Below, piece by piece: positions 14,958 through 14,981 of a stretch of DNA of 14,981 nucleotides; the first letter of the stretch is position 1, and every line of letters starts with the position of its first letter. The notes beneath the pieces are model-generated. The model ran no database searches. It was not told where the DNA came from and saw only the letters and a list, made by a program, of their open reading frames with translations. The DNA comes from QPIN01 sp964472945 (lineage in GTDB: Bacteria > Pseudomonadota > Gammaproteobacteria > Methylococcales > Methylomonadaceae): assembly GCA_964472945.1 (NCBI GenBank), contig CAYYNM010000065.1, forward strand, positions 1 through 14,981, read 5' to 3'. Made by a program: the position numbers and the translations under genes.

Positions 14958-14981
14958 GTAGGGGCAATCCCTTGTGGTTGC
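14958..14981 (+). repeat. Truncated dispersed hairpin repeat at the window edge
   Basis: GTAGGGGCAATCCCTTGTGG followed by TTGC runs off the end. GCAA (14964-14967) can pair with TTGC (14978-14981), and the arms should extend beyond the window. The form GTAGGGGC-A/G-A-CCCTTGTGG is familiar as an intergenic repeat in many bacterial genomes. It is richer in GC than its surroundings. Confidence 0.55.

Noticed and set aside
14943..14981. Open frame MIDKIVGAIPCGC running off the right edge
   Set aside because: Most of it translates the GTAGGGGC-type repeat, and there is no ribosome-binding site; such frames are usually artefacts.

Overview
The window is an AT-rich chromosomal segment, most likely from a gammaproteobacterium. 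Three things point that way: a proteobacterial-type gshA, a CysH of the iron-sulfur APS-reductase class, and a BvgS/EvgS-like hybrid kinase. Short dispersed hairpin repeats of a kind common in environmental (for example methane- or sulfur-oxidising) gammaproteobacteria fit as well, but the genus cannot be named from the sequence alone. No rRNA, tRNA, CRISPR array, prophage or classical insertion sequence was seen.

Layout. (1) 1-830: a REP-associated tyrosine transposase (RAYT) gene sits between inverted copies of a 25-bp hairpin sequence. The right-hand copy is tandemly duplicated with a 30-bp period, plus a fragment of a third unit. (2) 855-8178, minus strand: a three-gene signalling locus, read in the order single-domain response regulator, 1671-aa hybrid sensor kinase (two periplasmic Venus-flytrap domains, TM, three PAS, HisKA, HATPase, two REC, HPt, extra C-terminal helical module), and REC-GGDEF-EAL protein. 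All phosphorelay residues and all c-di-GMP catalytic motifs appear intact. (3) 8301-10637, minus strand: cysH and gshA, 27 bp apart, linking sulfate reduction to glutathione synthesis. (4) 10738-12855, plus strand: recQ with a C-terminal helix-turn-helix extension, divergent from gshA. (5) 12856-13116: a convergent spacer with small hairpins. (6) 13117-14700, minus strand: a PilZ protein, a 107-aa low-complexity protein and a MOSC-domain protein, closely spaced in that transcription order. (7) 14701-14981: the pilZ upstream region, ending in a truncated GC-richer dispersed repeat.

How the genes fit together. The sensor kinase probably detects a periplasmic ligand and passes phosphate H-D-H to the free-standing regulator and/or the REC domain of the GGDEF-EAL enzyme, so that c-di-GMP turnover is the output. 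The PilZ protein, about 12 kb away on the same strand, carries an intact RxxxR/DxSxxG c-di-GMP binding signature and is a possible local effector. The sulfur/thiol genes, recQ and the MOSC gene look like ordinary housekeeping neighbours.

The least routine parts are the RAYT/REP unit, whose stop codon lies inside the repeat, and the phosphorelay-to-c-di-GMP locus with two paralogous receiver domains, one at each end.
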